Positions 39,945 to 50,243 are shown, counted from the stretch's first letter. The stretch is DNA of 64,000 nt from Nitrososphaerota archaeon (GCA_029785685.1 JAFLZE010000003.1:40036-104035); one strand, 5' to 3'. Made by a program: numbers and translations. The notes: a model not told the origin generated them from the letters alone.

Positions 39945-41981
39945 ATGGCCGGAGCAGACTCGGATGTAGCCGAGACGCAGATAGCGGTGCACTGGAAAGA
40001 GGAGCATCTCGTCGACCCGCCAGCTGCCTTTGCCACCCAGGCGAACATGCGCGACAGGGGCATCTTCGAGCGCTTCTCTGAGGAGAACTTTCCCGAGTGT
40101 TTCAGAGAGTACGCGAGCCTACTGACATGGGATAAGGGCTGGCACACCACCCTCGACGCGTCCAACCCGCCATTCTGGAAGTGGTTCGTCGGGGGGAGGC
40201 TCAACGTGGCATACAACTGTGTTGACCGGCACCTACAGAAGTACGGCAACAAGGCTGCCATCGTCTGGGTTCCAGAACCCGAGGACGAGGCCCACGGGGT
40301 GGTCACCTACCGGGAGCTCTACAGGAGGGTCAACGAGTTCGCGCTCGTGCTCCAGAGCCTGGGGCTGAAGGCTGGGGACAGGGTCACCTTCCACCTCCCA
40401 ATGACCCCCGAGCTCCCAATCTCCATGCTGGCCTGCGCCAGGCTCGGCATCATCCACAACCAGGTCTTCGGCGGATTCAGCGCCAGGGCTTGCGCCGAGC
40501 GGGTCGAAGACTCGAGAAGCCGGGTGCTGGTGACCATCGACGGATACTACAGGAACGGGGGCGTCATCGACAAGAAGAAGGAGGCCGACGTCGTGGTAGA
40601 GGAGGCAGGGAAGCTCGGCGCCCAGGTCGAGAAAGTTCTCGTGTGGAGGCGCCATCCCGGGAGATACATTTCGGCGGCACCCATGGTCGAGGGTCGGGAC
40701 TTCTTCGTAGACAGTCTGGAAGCGCGGTTCCGGGGGAAGACTGTGGCCCCTGTGTCCATGGACTCGGAGGCGCCGCTGTTCCTGATGTACACCAGCGGCT
40801 CCACTGGGAAGCCCAAGGGCGCCCAGCACCGGACCGGTGGTTACCTGGCGTACGTTGCCGCCACCTCGAAGTACGTCCAAGACATACACCCAGAAGACGT
40901 CTATTGGTGCTTCGCTGACATCGGGTGGATCACCGGTCACTCCTACATAGTGTACGGACCCCTGGCGCTTGCTGCCACTACAGTGATGTATGAGGGGGTG
41001 CCCCTATATCCGGACGCGGGGAGGCCCTGGAGGATAGCTGAAAGGCTGAGAGTGAACATCTTCCATACAGCGCCTACGACCATCAGGATGCTGAGGAAGT
41101 CGGGGCCGGAAGAACCTCTGAAGTATGACTATCACTTCAAGGCCATGACCACGGTGGGCGAGCCCATAGAGCCAGAGACCTGGAGGTGGTTCCATGACGT
41201 GGTCGGAAAGAAGGAGGCTGTGATCACTGACACCTGGTGGCAGACTGAGACAGGAGGGTTCCTCTGCTCGACTCTGCCTGCAATCAGCCCCATGAAGCCC
41301 GGGAGTGCCGGTCCCGGGATGCCTGGCATCTATCCGGTGATCTATGACGAGGACGGCGCCGTGGTCCCTGCCGGGGAGAACAAGGCAGGGAACCTGTGCA
41401 TCAGGAACCCCTGGCCAGGCATCATGCAGACCATCTGGGGGGACCCCGACAGATTCGTCAGGACGTACTACTCGAAGTACAATAGGGACAGGGGGAGCAA
41501 GGACTGGCACGACTGGCCCTACTTCGCCGGAGATGGAGCGGTGCTGGCTTCCGACGGATACTTCCGCATCCTCGGCAGGGTGGACGACGTGATCAAGGTG
41601 GCCGGCCACAGGCTGGGGACCAAGGAGCTGGAGAACGCTGTCCTGACCACCCCTGAGGTTGCCGAGGCCGCGGCGATAGCAATGTCGGACGAGATCCGTG
41701 GTCACGTCCCTGTCGTGTATGTGGTGCTTAAACCAGGAGGGCCAGGCACCTCCCCGAAGGCGTTGGAGGAGGCCATCAAGGAGAACGTGGTGAAGCAGCT
41801 TGGTCCCATAGCGAGGCCGAGGTCTGTCCACGTCGTCCCCGATCTCCCCAAGACCAGGTCAGGGAAGATCATGAGACGTGTCCTCGTGGCCATTTCGGAC
41901 GGGAAGGACTACGGAGACATCACCACCCTGGCGAACCCGGACGTGGTCGACGCCATCAGGAAGCAGATACAATCTGCGTAG
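39945..41981 (+). CDS. acs: Acetyl-CoA synthetase (AMP-forming)
   Basis: Activates acetate to acetyl-CoA with ATP, for assimilation via citrate synthase. Adenylate-forming motifs: LFLMYTSGSTGKPKGAQH (A3 loop), TDTWWQTETGGF (A5), ILGRVDDVIKVAGHRLG (A8) and PKTRSGKIMRRVL (A10 lysine). At 678 residues with the full N-terminal ACS region (HWKEEHLVDPP, WDKGWHTTLD) it is closest to true acetate or propionate enzymes. ATG 39945 is 25-32 bp after TATA-like cttaaatc (39913-39920). Confidence 0.93.
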   Translation: MAGADSDVAETQIAVHWKEEHLVDPPAAFATQANMRDRGIFERFSEENFPECFREYASLLTWDKGWHTTLDASNPPFWKWFVGGRLNVAYNCVDRHLQKYGNKAAIVWVPEPEDEAHGVVTYRELYRRVNEFALVLQSLGLKAGDRVTFHLPMTPELPISMLACARLGIIHNQVFGGFSARACAERVEDSRSRVLVTIDGYYRNGGVIDKKKEADVVVEEAGKLGAQVEKVLVWRRHPGRYISAAPMVEGRDFFVDSLEARFRGKTVAPVSMDSEAPLFLMYTSGSTGKPKGAQHRTGGYLAYVAATSKYVQDIHPEDVYWCFADIGWITGHSYIVYGPLALAATTVMYEGVPLYPDAGRPWRIAERLRVNIFHTAPTTIRMLRKSGPEEPLKYDYHFKAMTTVGEPIEPETWRWFHDVVGKKEAVITDTWWQTETGGFLCSTLPAISPMKPGSAGPGMPGIYPVIYDEDGAVVPAGENKAGNLCIRNPWPGIMQTIWGDPDRFVRTYYSKYNRDRGSKDWHDWPYFAGDGAVLASDGYFRILGRVDDVIKVAGHRLGTKELENAVLTTPEVAEAAAIAMSDEIRGHVPVVYVVLKPGGPGTSPKALEEAIKENVVKQLGPIARPRSVHVVPDLPKTRSGKIMRRVLVAISDGKDYGDITTLANPDVVDAIRKQIQSA

Positions 41982-42037
41982 CCTCTCCTCTCCAACGCAG
42001 TCTGTGGTGTGGGGGGCAGGGGAGGGCTGCGCGCGTC

Positions 42038-42667
42038 TCAGGGACTCGAGCTCGGCGCCTGCGGCTGTGGCCTCGCGGGGTCATCAGTCGACATCATGTG
42101 CCCGCCGAACCCCAGCGACCAGATTAGGGACGGATAGACCACCATCCTCTCCATCCCCCCCGCGCCGAGGCCGAAGTACTCGCCTCCGATGAAGAGGACG
42201 AGGGCGGCGAGGGTCATCGCGCCGAGGACGACCGAGAAGTATGACATCGGCCTCTTCTGGTATCTGAACGTCAGAATCGCCGAAAGCCCCGCGAAGAGGA
42301 AGACGATGAGGGAGAACACGCTGTGCCATATCCCTGTCGTCTCTGGGAACAGGCCGACGCCCATGGCGCCTACTCCGGCAAGAGCGACGACTATAGCAGT
42401 GGGGGTCGAACGGAAGGCCCGTCGGAGGTAATAGGCACCCAGGAGTATGAGCAACCCAAGGAGGATGATAGACCCGTTGAAGATGTCGGCCGAGGGCTCG
42501 ATGATGCACGGCCCTACCGAAGGGCAGAAGGCTCCCAGGTCACTGATGTAATTGGTGGAGACGTTGTAGTTCGGGAACATGATTTCTGCAAGCACTAGGC
42601 AGACGGTGAACTGGGCTGCCCCCAGAAAGATTGCTGTACCTGCCTTCGAGGCGTTGGACAGTGCCAA
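42038..42667 (-). CDS. DUF998 family membrane protein
   Basis: A six-helix integral membrane protein of about 209 residues. The first helix is preceded by a short tail; the motif NYNVSTNYISDLGAF and the later ETTGIWHSVFSLIVF match DUF998 proteins of unknown function. The Pro/Ser-rich C-terminus is polar. TTG 42667 was selected because the TATA-like cttttagc (about 42689-42696, minus) is 25 bp upstream; TTG 42676 would be too close. Confidence 0.78.
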   Translation of the reverse strand: MALSNASKAGTAIFLGAAQFTVCLVLAEIMFPNYNVSTNYISDLGAFCPSVGPCIIEPSADIFNGSIILLGLLILLGAYYLRRAFRSTPTAIVVALAGVGAMGVGLFPETTGIWHSVFSLIVFLFAGLSAILTFRYQKRPMSYFSVVLGAMTLAALVLFIGGEYFGLGAGGMERMVVYPSLIWSLGFGGHMMSTDDPARPQPQAPSSSP

Positions 42668-42771
42668 CGCGACCAAGGCCTCAGGGTGTGCTAAAAGGAT
42701 GAGCCCTAATGGAAGCTTCGGGGACGAGTTGGATGTCGACTCCTTTTATCCGTCCCTGCGGCACGCCAGCC

Positions 42772-43962
42772 GTGGACTTCCTGGCGGAGGCGAAGAGGAT
42801 CGAACCTGAGCTGATCAGGACCAGGAGGACCCTGCACCAGCACCCCGAGCTTTCGTACCGCGAGACATGGACTTCGAAGTTCGTCGCCGACAGGTTGGAG
42901 GCGCTCGGGATCAGCGTGAAGAGGGGGGTCGGGGGGAACGGAGTGGTTGGCATCCTGAAGGGAAGCGCTGAAGGCAGCGTCGTGGCACTGAGGGCGGACA
43001 TGGACGCCCTGCCTGTCACCGAGGCCGCCGACGTAGACTTCAAGTCGAAGGTCGACGGGGTGATGCATGCGTGCGGGCATGACACCCACATGGCGATGCT
43101 GCTGGGCGCTGCCGAGATCCTGGTCCGGGCCAAGGATGAGCTGTACGGCACGGTGAAGTTCTTCTTCCAACCTGCCGAGGAGCACGGAGGGCGGGGGGGT
43201 GCGCTCCCTATGATAGAGGACGGAGTCATGCTCGACCCGAAGGTCGACTACGTGTTCGGCCTGCACATCGACGGCGACAGGAAGGCCGGCGAGTTCGGGG
43301 TGAGGGAAGGACCGGTGATGGCGGCCCCAGACTCGTTCAGGATCAGGATCAAGGGGAGGGGAGGGCACGGTTCTGCCCCCCACAAGACAGTCGACCCGGT
43401 CTATATCGCGGCCAACGTGATTCTGGGCCTGCAGGGCATCTCTTCCAGGATGATGGACCCTGTCCGTCCCTTCGTGATTACAGTCGGGTCGGTCCACTCA
43501 GGGACCAAAGAGAACATCATCCCTGACTACGCCGAGCTTAATGGGACCATAAGGACACTCGACGAGGAGACAAGGAAAGCGGCCAAGAGGAGGGTGGCGA
43601 GGGTCGTCGAGGGGATCTGCAGGTCCTATGGAGGGTCGGCCGAGGTCGAGTTCGAGCGGGACGCATATCCGGTGACAGTGAACGACCCCAGGGCGACGGA
43701 GCAAGCAGTGAAGCTGCTCCGCAAGATCCGCGGCGCCAGGGTGAGGAGGATGGAGCCGATTCTCGGCGGTGAGGACTTCTCGAGGTTCTTGCAGAAAGCG
43801 CCTGGCATGTTCTACTTTCTGGGGGCGGCCAACACGGCCAAGGGGTGCGTGTACCCGAACCACAGCTCGAGGTTCAAGGTCGACGAAGACACTCTCAAAT
43901 TCGGAGCCGCGTCGCTCGCCCTGCTCGCCTCCGAGTTTGGCAAGATGAGCACGCCGAAGTGA
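42772..43962 (+). CDS. M20 family amidohydrolase/carboxypeptidase
   Basis: Zinc amidase that removes acyl groups or cleaves peptides, of the IAA-amino acid hydrolase/CPSA group. Metal-site motifs: ALRADMDALPV, MHACGHDTHMAMLLG, FFQPAEEHGGRGG and FGLHIDGD; the lid domain carries GRGGHGSAPH. GTG 42772 gives 396 aa starting MDFLAEAKRIEPEL, which aligns with the family, and is 25 bp downstream of a TATA-like ccttttatcc (42742-42751); longer forms from 42709 or 42733 are less likely. It shares a unit with the MBL gene 6 bp downstream. Confidence 0.9.
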   Translation: MDFLAEAKRIEPELIRTRRTLHQHPELSYRETWTSKFVADRLEALGISVKRGVGGNGVVGILKGSAEGSVVALRADMDALPVTEAADVDFKSKVDGVMHACGHDTHMAMLLGAAEILVRAKDELYGTVKFFFQPAEEHGGRGGALPMIEDGVMLDPKVDYVFGLHIDGDRKAGEFGVREGPVMAAPDSFRIRIKGRGGHGSAPHKTVDPVYIAANVILGLQGISSRMMDPVRPFVITVGSVHSGTKENIIPDYAELNGTIRTLDEETRKAAKRRVARVVEGICRSYGGSAEVEFERDAYPVTVNDPRATEQAVKLLRKIRGARVRRMEPILGGEDFSRFLQKAPGMFYFLGAANTAKGCVYPNHSSRFKVDEDTLKFGAASLALLASEFGKMSTPK

Positions 43963-43968
43963 CCCTGC

Positions 43969-44871
43969 ATGTACGCGAAGAGGATCTCTGAAAAAATCTA
44001 CCTGCTGGACACCTACGCCCTCGGGATCCCCGGGACGGTGGGCGCATACCTCTTGAAGGGCCCGAAGCCAGCCCTCGTCGACTGCGGATACGCTTCATCT
44101 TACGAGGCCGTGCTGAAGGGCCTGGCTGAGGTCGGGGTCATGCCCTCGGATGTGAGGTACATCATCCCCACCCACGTCCACCTGGACCATGCGGGGGCCG
44201 CGGGGAGGCTTCTGAGAGAGATGCCCAACGCAGAAGTGCTAGCCCACGAGAGAGGCGTCCCCCACCTGATCGACCCTACGAAGCTGGTCGAGAGCTCGAC
44301 GAGGGTCTTCGGAGAGTCGATTATGGCGCTGTATGGCCTTCCTGAGCCTATAGCCGCGGAAAGGGTGACGGGGGTCGGCGCGGAGGCACACCTCGACCTC
44401 GGGGACGGCTTGACCGTCACCTTGATGCACAGCCCGGGACATGCGCCCCACCAAATCTCTGTCCTTGTGGACGGGGCCAGGTCGCTGCTGACCGCCGACG
44501 CGGTGGGCATCGTCTATCCTGACCTTAAGGCGCTGATACCTACGACCCCTCCCCCGAGCTTCGACCCGTCGCAGCTTGTAGCCACCGTCGCCACGCTGCG
44601 GCAGACCTCTCCTGCAGAGCTGCTCCTCCCGCACTTCGCGGCCAGGAAGGACGTCGAGTGGGTTTTCGACAGGACGGCGGAGCTGGTCGAGTCATGGGTC
44701 CGCCAAGTTAGCCGCATGAGGAAACAGAACGTCGGCCTTGACCAGGCGGCCGAGTCCATGGAGAAGACCGTGGCTGCTGACGCCGGGGTAGAGGGCCTTC
44801 CGGTCTATGCGAGGGTGTCAGTGAGGACCTCGGTGATGGGGATCTTGCACTATCTCGAGAAGGGTGGCTGA
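43969..44871 (+). CDS. Metallo-beta-lactamase fold hydrolase
   Basis: A 300-residue MBL protein with the HxHxDH motif THVHLDHAGAAG (about residue 67), a second His in LMHSPGHAPHQIS and the Asp in LLTADAVG. A helical C-terminal part (residues about 215-300) is added, as in glyoxalase II-like or alkyl-sulfatase-like members. Because it follows the amidohydrolase by 6 bp, the two probably act on the same type of compound; substrate not identified. Confidence 0.85.
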   Translation: MYAKRISEKIYLLDTYALGIPGTVGAYLLKGPKPALVDCGYASSYEAVLKGLAEVGVMPSDVRYIIPTHVHLDHAGAAGRLLREMPNAEVLAHERGVPHLIDPTKLVESSTRVFGESIMALYGLPEPIAAERVTGVGAEAHLDLGDGLTVTLMHSPGHAPHQISVLVDGARSLLTADAVGIVYPDLKALIPTTPPPSFDPSQLVATVATLRQTSPAELLLPHFAARKDVEWVFDRTAELVESWVRQVSRMRKQNVGLDQAAESMEKTVAADAGVEGLPVYARVSVRTSVMGILHYLEKGG

Positions 44872-45027
44872 ATAGCGCGAAGCATCCTCCGGCTCGATAC
44901 CTCTCGTCTGTGCGTGCATAGCCTCTCGGGGAGGAGATGTGGTCCCTGGCGTAGAGGATGGGGCAGGCGTGGCCGCAGAGGCTCCAGACCAGATGCAGGC
45001 CGAAGGCTCGCAGAAAGTGGCCGCTTG

Positions 45028-46677
45028 TTACTGCTCAGTTGGACCGGCCTCTTTGCCTTCCTCCTCTCCCAGCGATTCGACCAGCTTTCGCAGTATCTCT
45101 CGCTCGAGTATCGTTCCCAGCATCTTCCCATTTGCGTCGACGACGGCGACTATGGGGACGTTGGTCTCCCTGAAGGTGGTCGTGAGGTTGAGTCCGGGCT
45201 CGCTCTCCCGAACCCTCACCACGTCTGCCAGCGGGATCTCTGAGACGTCCATCGTGGACATCTCCCGCGCGGAGAGGCCGATGATGTCATGCATCAGCAG
45301 GGTCGCCACGGGCTTGTCTTCCCCATCTACCACCACCGCTGCCCTGGCGTTGAGGACTGAGAGCTTCCTAATGGCCTCCCGGGCGAGGTCGTCATAGCGG
45401 ACGGTCACCGTGGGCAGGGTCCTGCAAATCTCGGCGGCTGTCATTGACCGGAGCCGCTCCATGACAACCTTCTTCTCGGTACCTGCCTCGTGGTCTATGG
45501 AGACGAGAGGGGCGCGTCCCTTGAAGAGCAGAGGAGCCGCGAGCGAAAGGAGGGCGATTGCTATGGCCGTGGAGGAGTACACGAACCCGCCGATGAGCAC
45601 CGCCCCCGCGGCGAGGGCGGAGACCAGAAGGGCTGCGTCGACCCCTCCTTTGACCGTGGTACCGAAGGCATAGCGCCACCTGTCGATCCGTAAGAAACCC
45701 GCAGACACCCCTCCCACCAGAACCCCAGACGCCAGGGCGACGCCGAATATCCCCAGTCCAGCCACTATGAGGACGGGGGTGACTCGCACGAAGTACAGCC
45801 CCAGCCCTGCGAAGAACATCGGCTCGAAAAACCCGTAGGTGAACGACCGCAGCTTCTCCATCAAGACGGGCCTGGCCGCGAGGAACTTCTGCATCAGCAG
45901 CCCCAGGAAGAGAGCCACTATGGCCGCGTTGAACCCTGCGAGCTGGCCGATGAAGCCCGCTATCAGCAAGATGGATATTATCGTCGCGAAGACCGCCTCT
46001 CTGCTCTTGAACCTGGCCTCGACCCTCTCGAGCAACGGGATCATCACGTACCTCCCGAAGGCCACGATGCCGAGTATGGCTGCACAGAGCTCCCCAGCCG
46101 TCAGCGCCACTGACATCAGCGTCACGGCCCTCCCGGCAAGGTCAAAGACGAATGAGTAGAGGACCACGGCGGCGACCTCTATCACGAGGACCTGCGAGAA
46201 AATCGTGGTCCCCTCGGCGGTCCTTGCAAGGCCCGTGTCTGTGAGCAGCCTCGACAGCGGGCCGGCGCTGCTCATCCCGACCACTATCCCAATCACCACC
46301 GCCTCCGTGAGCTGATGGAATGCGAAGTATGAGACCGCGGCGACCGCCAGGAACCGGATGGTGAACTGCGCGAGGGGGACGGCTAGAGACTTCTTCTTCG
46401 CCAGCACGCTCCTTAGCCTGTCCGCCTCGAACTCCTCTGCCCCGCTCACGAAGAGAAGGAAGTCTATCCCGATGGTCACGAAGAGGGCGATGGTCGGGAG
46501 CGCGTCGACCACGCCGAAGACTCCCGGCCCAATCAGGATGCCGAAGAGTATCGCGCCAACGAAGGGGATGAGGCCCAACTTGCGGAACGCCTCCTCCCCA
46601 AGCTTGGCCCCGACCAGGAGTATCCCGAGGTACGCCAGCGAGGCCACGTCAACAGGCAGTCCGGAAAGAATCGCCAA
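45028..46677 (-). CDS. CPA2-type cation/proton antiporter with CBS domains
   Basis: Integral membrane exchanger of the Kef/NapA type: about 12 helices over residues 10-390, including the core ATLDFLLFVSGAEEFEAD-like segment (IGIDFLLFVSGAEEF) and VVGMSSAGPLSRLL. Two CBS motifs follow (residues about 420-535: MTAAEICRTLPTVTVRYDDLA; MDVSEIPLADVVRV), suggesting control by a nucleotide. 549 aa. TTG start. Na+/H+ versus K+/H+ exchange cannot be decided. Confidence 0.87.
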   Translation of the reverse strand: MAILSGLPVDVASLAYLGILLVGAKLGEEAFRKLGLIPFVGAILFGILIGPGVFGVVDALPTIALFVTIGIDFLLFVSGAEEFEADRLRSVLAKKKSLAVPLAQFTIRFLAVAAVSYFAFHQLTEAVVIGIVVGMSSAGPLSRLLTDTGLARTAEGTTIFSQVLVIEVAAVVLYSFVFDLAGRAVTLMSVALTAGELCAAILGIVAFGRYVMIPLLERVEARFKSREAVFATIISILLIAGFIGQLAGFNAAIVALFLGLLMQKFLAARPVLMEKLRSFTYGFFEPMFFAGLGLYFVRVTPVLIVAGLGIFGVALASGVLVGGVSAGFLRIDRWRYAFGTTVKGGVDAALLVSALAAGAVLIGGFVYSSTAIAIALLSLAAPLLFKGRAPLVSIDHEAGTEKKVVMERLRSMTAAEICRTLPTVTVRYDDLAREAIRKLSVLNARAAVVVDGEDKPVATLLMHDIIGLSAREMSTMDVSEIPLADVVRVRESEPGLNLTTTFRETNVPIVAVVDANGKMLGTILEREILRKLVESLGEEEGKEAGPTEQ

Positions 46678-47198
46678 GGCCCGGGCCCTCTTGCCTACTG
46701 TCCTTCGCTGGGTGATTTAACTAACTTTGGTACGCGCGCAAGGCGCCCCCACTGGTGCCTGGGGCCCACGTCGAGGTTCTGCCGACTCCTAGCGCTGGCG
46801 CCCGCGGCTGTAAGGAGCAGGGTCTGGGGCATCCCCTCGTTCAGAAGGGAGGTCCCCACGAACCCGATGAGCATCATAGAAGACAGCTCCGGCAAGAAGA
46901 CCCCTGAAATCAGAGCCACATGGGCTCACTGCCCAGACTCGCACGGCAGCCTTCCAGGGCGTGGTATCAAATCCGGCAAGCTTTGCATCGTCAACCCCAG
47001 GGTCACGACGGGATGCGTATTTGAGCGCAAATGCCTGTGGGTTCGATCAGTGGATGCGAACAAACGTCATCAGCGGTCGCCCGCTCTAGCGACCCGTCGG
47101 CCACAAGAAGCCTCGGCGTGAACTCTTCGCCTATCCTCGCAGAACGAACAACGTAGTGCGCGAAATCAGCCCACGCATGCCCGCGGCTGCTGGTCGGC
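46678..47198. other. Long intergenic stretch, possible decayed ORF
   Basis: About 520 bp without a clear gene. A minus-strand frame (46695-46919) gives a short hydrophobic peptide (GVFLPELSSMMLIGFVGTSLL) that may be a leftover of a membrane protein; nothing else is recognised. A TATA-like gatttaacta near 46713-46723 may serve the antiporter gene. Confidence 0.35.
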
Positions 47199-47615
47199 CT
47201 ACCCGCCGAAGATGGGTATGTAGGGGGTCACGAGCATGCTGAACAGCAGCAGTATGAAGACTGTCAGCGTGATGTAGACGTAGGTCCTGTTGTGCTCTGC
47301 CGCGAAGAGGAATATAGAGAAGAGCACCCTGGACACGGGTGTGGCGAGCAGGACGAGGACCCCGAGTTCTATTACGGCTATCGGTGACCCTTTCGCGAGA
47401 CTTGCGGCAAGTCCGTCGAAGGAGACAGGAAAAGAGCCGTGGGGAATCTGGCTAGGATTGTACGACAGGAACGCAGCGACCTGGGAGAAGCCGTCGTGGG
47501 CGACGAGGAGGACTACGCCCAGCGCGATGACAGCAGACGAGAGTACGACTCCGTACCTCAGGACCTTGCTGATGATCGCGTTCATCGAATCTGGGTCGCT
47601 CGGCGTCATGGCCAC
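47199..47615 (-). CDS. DUF1634 family membrane protein
   Basis: A 138-residue protein with three hydrophobic helices (residues about 20-43, 76-100, 108-132). DUF1634 proteins are usually encoded next to TauE/SafE-type exporters, exactly as here (24 bp downstream of one), so it is probably a small partner subunit. The start is GTG 47615 or ATG 47609. Confidence 0.8.
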   Translation of the reverse strand: MAMTPSDPDSMNAIISKVLRYGVVLSSAVIALGVVLLVAHDGFSQVAAFLSYNPSQIPHGSFPVSFDGLAASLAKGSPIAVIELGVLVLLATPVSRVLFSIFLFAAEHNRTYVYITLTVFILLLFSMLVTPYIPIFGG

Positions 47616-47639
47616 GCCTCCTTCGAGGGGCCTAGAATC

Positions 47640-48476
47640 TCAGATGCCAAGGGCCCTCAGCACCATCTCTGCGCCCGCGAGGGCCAGGACTATAGCGAAC
47701 AGCTTCCTGACGGTGGGGTTCCTCGCCCTTGTGAGCAACCTCGCCCCCACGAAGGCGCCTATCAGTATCCCCAGGGCCACGGGGGCGACGATGACGGGGT
47801 TGACGTCCCCTCTGACGAAGTAGATGCCGGCGCTGGCGGCCGCGGTCACCCCAATCATGAAGTTGGACGTGGTGGTCGACACCTTCATGGGGAGCTTCAT
47901 CGCCAAGTCCATGGAGAGAACCTTGAACGTCCCGCTCCCTATACCGAGGAGCCCCGAAATCAGCCCCGCCACCACCATGCCGGCGAGCCCCTCGACTGGG
48001 CGAGTCGCGTTGTAATCTACGGTCGAGCCGTCGGTCTCGACATAGGACCCGGTGAGCTTGAGCTTCTTCGACAGCCCTGAAAGCTCGGGGTTCTCAGGGA
48101 CGTCCTCGCCTATCTGGCGGATGAGCGGGAGGAGAGAGGCCAGGAGGATGACGCCGAAGACCAGCTCGAGGATGACGGAGTTGGCGTAAGCCGCTATCAG
48201 GGCCCCGACTATGGCCCCGGAGGTCGTTCCGAGCTCAAGGAACATGCCGACCCTGAGGTTCGTCATCTTGTCCCTGACGTAGGTCGCCGCGGCGCCGCTC
48301 GAAGTCGCTATGACAGATACTATGCTCGCGCCTATCGCATAGTGGATGTCCACCCCGAGACCGATGGTGAGTATCGGGATGACTACGACGCCGCCGCCCA
48401 GGCCCACCAGGGAGCCGACTAGACCAGCGGCGATCGAGACGAGGAACATTATGATGAGGAGCTCGACTATGAGCAA
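47640..48476 (-). CDS. TauE/SafE family anion exporter
   Basis: A permease predicted to export sulfite, sulfoacetate or similar anions. Eight or so helices; the two family repeats are recognisable as GLVGSLVGLGGGVVVIPILT (residues 19-38) and ISGLLGIGSGTFKVLSM. A polar loop of about 40 residues separates the halves. The TTG start at 48476 lies downstream of an A/T-rich region (cgtaattaccatcattatg, minus) that provides TATA. First of a two-gene unit with DUF1634. Confidence 0.88.
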   Translation of the reverse strand: MLIVELLIIMFLVSIAAGLVGSLVGLGGGVVVIPILTIGLGVDIHYAIGASIVSVIATSSGAAATYVRDKMTNLRVGMFLELGTTSGAIVGALIAAYANSVILELVFGVILLASLLPLIRQIGEDVPENPELSGLSKKLKLTGSYVETDGSTVDYNATRPVEGLAGMVVAGLISGLLGIGSGTFKVLSMDLAMKLPMKVSTTTSNFMIGVTAAASAGIYFVRGDVNPVIVAPVALGILIGAFVGARLLTRARNPTVRKLFAIVLALAGAEMVLRALGI

Positions 48477-48566
48477 ACGAGCCGCTCCCCATAATGATGG
48501 TAATTACGCGTTTTCAAAGGGTGAGTCCTTGTCGACCTTTGGCTGCACGTCTACGGGCGGCCGTAG

Positions 48567-50243
48567 TCAGCGTGCGACTAGGAGCGAGGGGATCTGGCGG
48601 CGCTCCGAAAGGCCGTACCTGGTAGCCTTTTCAAGGTCCAGACCTCGCTTCTTGCAGATTGACTTCACCTGGCGGAACATCACCCAGCCGCCCAGTCCGA
48701 CCATGGCCCCGGTGACGTACCTCGCGGCCAGGCTGGCGTCGCTCGAAGCGCTGGTCGCGTCCCGGGCGGCTATCTTAGCCAGATGCCTGTAGGCAGCGAA
48801 GTACACGGCCAGCTGTGACTGGTCCAGTTTCAAAGACGCGAAATCCCTGCTCTTGAGGAGCCCAAGCGGGACGTGCTGCATGGGGGTGACGGTGAATTCG
48901 AACGGGAGCCCGTTGTCGAGGACAGAGTTGCTCATCCTGTTGATCAGACCCACCGTGTCCCAGTTGTCTTCGGGGGTTTCGGCCGCCTGCCCCACCTGGA
49001 CCGTGAAAGCAGGCCTCCAGTAGTATTTGTTCATGACATAGGTCCCCCTCCAGACGATGTCGGACCACGACCCGTCCGGGCCGACTTTGAGTGGAAGCGT
49101 CTTGTTGGGCATGTGCATCCTCGCCAGGCGGTCGCTCCCCGTCTCGATGCCGACCTGCAGGCCGATCCAGTTGTTTCTCCCAGCCCTCATGACCGAGGAC
49201 ATCTTGCGCATCAGGTCTGGATAGGCAGCTGGAATCGAGATCCTGCCGTGGGTCGGATTGGTGTGGGTGATACCCGGAATGGCCATGACAGCCCTCATCA
49301 GGTCTAGGATCGCGTCCTCGTTGGGGACGTAGTTGCGCCCGTGCTGGTAGGCGAAGACTTCGTCTGTGTGGAGCCAGGCACTGCTCTGGCCAGAGCGGAC
49401 GTTGACTTCGATTTCGCGCCTCGCTTTTTCAGGCGAATAGTAGCGTAGAGGCCTGAGCGTGACCTCGCAGAAGTCGCAGCCTATGCCGCACCCGCGCATG
49501 ATTTCTGTCATCCCCTTCACAGAGGGGTGGACTATGTCAGGGATATCGTCGAGAGACGGGAACTGCTTCGAGAACTGGTACCGACTTACGAACTTGGAAT
49601 TGGGCTCCCACTCCTTCCTGAAGTTTGCGTCGAAGGTCTGATACCCCCTGAAGAACTCTGTCTTCTCTGTAGAGTCGTCGGAGAGGTACCGGAAGAGGTC
49701 ACCGGCTATATCGTCAGCTTCGCCCTGGAAAGCGAAGTCAATCCGGTTCTTGTCGAGTTCCTCTGGCCGGACGGTCAGCTCCCAGACCCCGGGCCCGCCG
49801 ACGAGAAGTTTCGCCTTCTTCCCCGCCCTCGCTTTGTTCACCCGCGCGAGCAGGGCTTCGAAGTCCCTCTGGACGTAGGCGCGCGCCCTGGTCTCGAAGA
49901 AAACCGCGTATGACATGGTCAGCGGCCCAAGGCCTAGGGGGTCCATGGTCGAGACGCCGATCACCTCCGTATCGTCGTCTACGAACTCTGAGATATGGTC
50001 CTCGTGAGCCACGACCACCTCGTCGCTGGTGAACTCCTTTAGCAGGGACGCCTCCAGCTTCCTGATGGCGTAGGGGGCGAGCGCTGCCCTCCCATCGGCG
50101 TCGGGAGGAGCGGGACCCTTGAGGAATGAATAGATGGCGCCAGGGAAGGCGCTCGTGGGCGCGCTGGCTAGGAAATCGAGCAGTGGGACGCTTCTGTAGC
50201 TGCGAGAGAGGGTCGTGTCTGATACAAGCACGAACCGGGCCAT
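48567..50243 (-). CDS. Radical SAM protein with B12-binding-like N-terminus
   Basis: An iron-sulfur radical enzyme of 558 residues. The 4Fe-4S motif is GCGIGCDFCEVTLRPLRYYS (about residue 243; the CxxxCxxC cysteines are in GCGIGCDFC). The N-terminal 200 residues resemble a cobalamin-binding fold, with VIGVSTMDPLGLGPLTM and LLVGGPGVWEL. WLHTDEVFAYQHGR and VGIETGSDRLARMH are further SAM-barrel elements. ATG 50243 is preferred to the longer frame because a TATA-like ttttttaagc sits about 30 bp upstream. Reaction unknown; methyltransfer or ring chemistry is possible. Confidence 0.85.
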   Translation of the reverse strand: MARFVLVSDTTLSRSYRSVPLLDFLASAPTSAFPGAIYSFLKGPAPPDADGRAALAPYAIRKLEASLLKEFTSDEVVVAHEDHISEFVDDDTEVIGVSTMDPLGLGPLTMSYAVFFETRARAYVQRDFEALLARVNKARAGKKAKLLVGGPGVWELTVRPEELDKNRIDFAFQGEADDIAGDLFRYLSDDSTEKTEFFRGYQTFDANFRKEWEPNSKFVSRYQFSKQFPSLDDIPDIVHPSVKGMTEIMRGCGIGCDFCEVTLRPLRYYSPEKARREIEVNVRSGQSSAWLHTDEVFAYQHGRNYVPNEDAILDLMRAVMAIPGITHTNPTHGRISIPAAYPDLMRKMSSVMRAGRNNWIGLQVGIETGSDRLARMHMPNKTLPLKVGPDGSWSDIVWRGTYVMNKYYWRPAFTVQVGQAAETPEDNWDTVGLINRMSNSVLDNGLPFEFTVTPMQHVPLGLLKSRDFASLKLDQSQLAVYFAAYRHLAKIAARDATSASSDASLAARYVTGAMVGLGGWVMFRQVKSICKKRGLDLEKATRYGLSERRQIPSLLVAR